64,000 nt of DNA from JADKAC01 sp964492065 (GTDB taxonomy: Bacteria; Bacteroidota; Bacteroidia; Chitinophagales; BACL12): positions 62,001-126,000 of the forward strand of contig CAZBHH010000004.1 in NCBI GenBank assembly GCA_964492065.1, read 5' to 3'. The first letter of the stretch is position 1, and each line of letters opens with the position of its first letter. Positions 60,749-64,000 of the stretch are shown in pieces. Below the pieces are notes generated by a model. The model was not told where the DNA came from. It searched no databases and saw nothing but the letters and a program-made list of their open reading frames with translations. A program made the position numbers and the translations under genes.

Positions 60749-63196
60749 GTGCGGACGAGCGGTAAAATATTCTGTTGTTTGTTGATTGCCATATACATGG
60801 CACAAGGCATATGCGCACAGAATATGCAGGTAAAAAAAAACAATTACAGCAGCTTCCGCCAATTGCATAAAAACATAACCGCAGCGCTGACGGCGCATAC
60901 TTCTCCGGCAATGCAACACCACCCCGAATTTGGCATTTTGCCGTATAACAGCCCCTGCACCGATTGCTATGAATTATTGGATAAACGCACGCTCAACGAG
61001 CGGTTCTATATAAAGTCAGACGGCAGTTTTGTCAATGAAAAGGCCTATGGCGCTTATAATTACAGAGATGCAAACGGCTTTATCCGTGCGGTGGATCCGC
61101 ATATATATCCAACTGAAAATTCAGGGGAATACACAGCATCACAACAGGAGCTGCCCACCGTGTTAAATACAGCGGAAGGGTATGCGGCTATTGTGCTGAA
61201 AGACAATTTTATTTTCCGCTTTAACAATAACCTGCAGTGCTATTTTACAAGTAATAATGCCCAGTCTGCGAGAAGGGATTTCAATTATTCGGAACACTCA
61301 GTCGGCAGCGATGGCGTTTGGATAACCGATGGATGGAAGGGAATTGATGCGGAAATGGTATTTGAAAAAGGCAGGGTCAAGACAAATTTTATTTTAAAAG
61401 ACAAAGAGATCGTAGATGCCAACTCCGATTACTTCGTAATTGAAGAATTTCTGTCATTGCCGTCGAAGTACACTTTGGAGCGGGATCCAAATAACGGAAG
61501 ACTCGTAGCGGATAATTTTTGGAAGGGCGACATCCTGCTAAAAGATGCAGCGGGGCTAACATTATTGACGATACATACCCCATTGATCATCGACCAGGCA
61601 CATACCAAGTCGCACGACCGTGAACAAGTGGAGGCAATTGCCTACGATCTTGAAAAAGCGGATGGCGGATATTTTCTGCGCATTCAAATAAAAACAGGAT
61701 GGCTGCTGCAACCCGAAAGAAAATACCCGGTGATAATTGACCCGCTGCTTACAGGTGAAGCGACATATACGGCCGGGGATATCGGGTTCCAGTTCGACAA
61801 CACCTGTTTTGAAGAAACCGAATACTGCTCCTATACCATGGATATTGTTGTGCCGGGAAAAACCACATTGACCGCAGCCTATTTCGACGGTACGTATTAC
61901 TCCCAGAACTACGGTTGTTTTTATACCACCGATTGCCTGATGAAAGAAGCTGCATTTCGCATTTTGGGTATTTGCGACGACTCGCCTTCGCCTTCCGGGT
62001 TCTGGACCTGCCTGCCGCCGGCCGGCGATACGGCCGGCACCTGTTATGGCATTGATCTCGATATGTTCAATACCGTTGAATGCATACCGCCGCAATGCGA
62101 GGATTACGAGTTTACTTTCGAAATGCGCACCTATCACTGTTCCTGTACGAAACCGCCATGTGATATTACCTGTCATTACATGCCGGTGGACAGTTGGGTA
62201 ATTACCATAGAGGGAAGAACCGTTGAGGAAAATCCCATCGTTTCGCCCACCCATCCCGACTTTACCATTTGTGAGGGCGACAGCATTGATTTGTTCGCAA
62301 CCGGAATCTATGGCGTACCCGATTACAGCTACGAATGGTTGCCGCCCGGAATTACTACCGATACCCTGACGGTTGCCCCAACTTCAGATACCTGGTACAC
62401 GAGTATTATTCACGATGCCTGTGATATGAAAGATACGGTTACTCAACTGGTAAGTGTTTTGCCTTCGCCGTCGCTGTCGCCGGGGCCATTCGAGGGATGT
62501 TACCAGGTGACTGCCAATGTGGGAACGGGGTATGAGAGTTACTATTGGAGCACCGGCGAAACAGGAAGTACTATTACCATCGACTCATCCGGAATTTATT
62601 ACGTAACCGTAACTGATGCCAACGGATGTACCGGTGTTTCGGATCCCATTGAGGTAATCATCCATACCTATCCGGAAATAGATGCCTACCCCGATACCGT
62701 TTTTGTCAGCGACGGCGAATTAGCGCAGTTGAATGTGAGTACAACCAGCACCGGCGATGTTACCTATACCTGGTGGCCGGCCGAAAATGTCACTTGTATC
62801 AGTTGTCCCGACCCGTTGGGAATTGTATATACAGCCCAGGAAGTGTTTTATGTTACCGGTGCGGAGTTCGGCTGTACCTCACCGCCCGACACCGTAGTGG
62901 TGATTAATACCAGCAGCGGATTGACCGTACCGAATGCGTTTACTCCAAACGGCGATGGGTTAAATGATGTGTTTAAACCCTACAGTGAAATTATCTTTCC
63001 CGATTATTCCTTACAGGTATATAACCGCTGGGGCGAATTAGTATTCAGTACAACTGATTTAACGGCGGCGTGGGATGGGATGTATTTAGGAAAGACACAG
63101 GAGGTGGGCACCTATATCTGGGTGATTCATTACCGGAAATTTGACGACAACAATAGTGAAACACTGCTCAAAGGTACGGTGACATTATTGAGATAG
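60749..63196 (+). CDS. Secreted protein with CHU_C (T9SS type B) domain
   Basis: The 815 residues start with GTG and a signal peptide (MRTSGKIFCCLLIAIYMAQGICA). Residues about 30-330 are a large beta-rich region of the kind found in many big Bacteroidota surface proteins (DGVWITDGWKGIDAEMVFEKGR, ERKYPVIIDPLLTGEA). Cys-rich stretches occur near 350-480 (CSCTKPPCDITCHY). Ig-like modules follow (about 490-700). The CHU_C domain is about 726-815 (NAFTPNGDGLNDVFKPY, YNRWGELVFSTTD). It lies 9 nt after the other CHU_C gene, so the two are probably one operon. Confidence 0.83.
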   Translation: MRTSGKIFCCLLIAIYMAQGICAQNMQVKKNNYSSFRQLHKNITAALTAHTSPAMQHHPEFGILPYNSPCTDCYELLDKRTLNERFYIKSDGSFVNEKAYGAYNYRDANGFIRAVDPHIYPTENSGEYTASQQELPTVLNTAEGYAAIVLKDNFIFRFNNNLQCYFTSNNAQSARRDFNYSEHSVGSDGVWITDGWKGIDAEMVFEKGRVKTNFILKDKEIVDANSDYFVIEEFLSLPSKYTLERDPNNGRLVADNFWKGDILLKDAAGLTLLTIHTPLIIDQAHTKSHDREQVEAIAYDLEKADGGYFLRIQIKTGWLLQPERKYPVIIDPLLTGEATYTAGDIGFQFDNTCFEETEYCSYTMDIVVPGKTTLTAAYFDGTYYSQNYGCFYTTDCLMKEAAFRILGICDDSPSPSGFWTCLPPAGDTAGTCYGIDLDMFNTVECIPPQCEDYEFTFEMRTYHCSCTKPPCDITCHYMPVDSWVITIEGRTVEENPIVSPTHPDFTICEGDSIDLFATGIYGVPDYSYEWLPPGITTDTLTVAPTSDTWYTSIIHDACDMKDTVTQLVSVLPSPSLSPGPFEGCYQVTANVGTGYESYYWSTGETGSTITIDSSGIYYVTVTDANGCTGVSDPIEVIIHTYPEIDAYPDTVFVSDGELAQLNVSTTSTGDVTYTWWPAENVTCISCPDPLGIVYTAQEVFYVTGAEFGCTSPPDTVVVINTSSGLTVPNAFTPNGDGLNDVFKPYSEIIFPDYSLQVYNRWGELVFSTTDLTAAWDGMYLGKTQEVGTYIWVIHYRKFDDNNSETLLKGTVTLLR

Positions 63197-63387
63197 CGCT
63201 GCCGTTTATGCTACTCAATGCGCAGTTATATCAGGTTAAACAGACAGATTGTTGATGTTGTAACCGGGTGAATTTTTCCTGCTGCAATGTCAGAATAAAT
63301 AATTGCGAGTGAGACCGTATATATCCGACTTGACTATTAGTTTAAAGGTTCAGTAAAATTTGTATTTTTAAATTTTAAAGCACATAC

Positions 63388-64000
63388 ATGAAACGAGTTG
63401 GACCATTTATTTTTTTCATCTGTAATTGTATCTCCCTCTTAGCTCAAATTAACTTAGTGCCCAATCCGGGTTTTGAAGACTACAATTCGTGTCCCACAGG
63501 GATTTCGGGATTCAGCTATTCATCAGATTATACGGTAGATGTATGGTATGCCGGCAGCGCCGGTACATCCGACTATTTCAACGCCTGTGCAGATGACGCT
63601 ACATGGGTGAGTGTTCCCGAAAATTTATTTTCAACGGGTCAGCCGGCACATACCGGCGACGCTTATGGCGGATTCTGGACAGATATTTACGATAATAATT
63701 CATACGATTACCGCGAATATGTACAGGTGCAGCTCATTGAGCCGCTGGTAGCCGGTGAGTGTTATTACGTGGAGTTCTGGAGCGCTCCTGCTAATCAGTC
63801 CGATTTTTACGGCGTAACACATGCCACCACGGATGCAATCGGCGCCTATTTCGACGATGAAAAAATCGGTAGTTCGGGAATATCCGGTGTGCTGGATTAT
63901 ATCCCTCAAATTGACAACAACGGTACCGGGAATTATATCAGTACCCCGGGGGAATGGACAAAGGTTTGTGGCTTTTTCGAGGCAGAAGGCGGGGAAGAAT
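63388..64000 (+). CDS. Secreted surface protein, truncated by the window edge
   Basis: From ATG 63388 an open frame runs past the right edge without a stop (204 residues). It has a signal peptide (MKRVGPFIFFICNCISLLAQ) and then INLVPNPGFEDYNSCPTGIS, a beginning shared by many Bacteroidota exported proteins with a galactose-binding-like domain. The segments WVSVPENLFSTGQPAHTGDA and YREYVQVQLIEPLVAGECYY fit this. The rest, including any T9SS tail, is outside the window. Confidence 0.75.
   Translation, partial: MKRVGPFIFFICNCISLLAQINLVPNPGFEDYNSCPTGISGFSYSSDYTVDVWYAGSAGTSDYFNACADDATWVSVPENLFSTGQPAHTGDAYGGFWTDIYDNNSYDYREYVQVQLIEPLVAGECYYVEFWSAPANQSDFYGVTHATTDAIGAYFDDEKIGSSGISGVLDYIPQIDNNGTGNYISTPGEWTKVCGFFEAEGGEE

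Overview
The window reads as an ordinary stretch of a chromosome from a Bacteroidota bacterium. Several signs agree. Translated genes include family markers of the phylum: the Bat aerotolerance locus, GldH, a PorP/SprF-like protein, type A and type B (CHU_C) sorting domains of the type IX secretion system (T9SS), and a Bacteroidota-type geranylgeranylglyceryl phosphate synthase. Many genes are preceded by the Bacteroidota -7 promoter box TAnnTTTG, often only 4-24 nt from the start codon, and Shine-Dalgarno sequences are mostly absent. The mix suggests a Chitinophagales/Saprospirales-like lineage, but the sequence alone does not settle the order. I see no tRNA, rRNA, CRISPR array, insertion sequence or prophage.

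Layout. 1-11.4 kb: an edge-truncated lipoprotein, a B12-dependent ribonucleotide reductase (nrdJ), then a plus-strand run of GGGP synthase, rsgA, dtd, a membrane protein, a MazG-like pyrophosphohydrolase and an MFS exporter; next a minus-strand pair gcvT-comB and a divergent metallophosphoesterase. 11.4-18.8 kb: the most accessory-looking part, with a non-coding 0.5 kb, a cytoplasmic vWA protein divergent from an XRE regulator over a cluster of repeated ATTTTGCAA boxes, an LpxD-like acyltransferase, an AT-rich island with an unknown secreted protein, a beta-lactamase-fold serine hydrolase and a RidA-like protein. 18.8-23.7 kb: an NlpE/META lipoprotein, rnhB, an ABC-2 exporter and an unknown helical protein. 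23.8-28.6 kb: two tandem secreted paralogues that each carry dockerin-like calcium loops, a cohesin-like module and a T9SS tail. 28.7-32.7 kb: asnS, rpoN (sigma-54) and a membrane protein. 32.9-41.9 kb: a TonB-like protein and the Bat locus (moxR, DUF58, a BatD-like membrane protein, batA, batB, batC, batD, batE), all on the minus strand with overlapping or nearly touching genes.

42-50.7 kb: OsmC, a QueD/PTPS enzyme, DNA polymerase III delta', a PSP1/RicT-like protein, gldH, exonuclease III, a T9SS-exported sulfatase and a PorP/SprF-like protein. 50.7-57.6 kb: a compact minus-strand cell-envelope cluster (flippase, dut, nucleotidyltransferase, TPR lipoprotein, DUF4292 lipoprotein, EnvC-like coiled-coil protein). 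57.8-64 kb: two large CHU_C (T9SS type B) surface proteins and a third secreted protein cut by the right edge.

Functionally the window mixes housekeeping (translation quality control, ribosome assembly, replication, nucleotide metabolism) with envelope and secretion functions: GldH, PorP/SprF and at least five putative T9SS cargo proteins. I did not find a clear novel defence or mobile system. The best candidates for something less described are the dockerin/cohesin-like secreted paralogues, the XRE/vWA divergent module with its repeated operator-like boxes, and the consistent leaderless-type promoter-to-start spacing.
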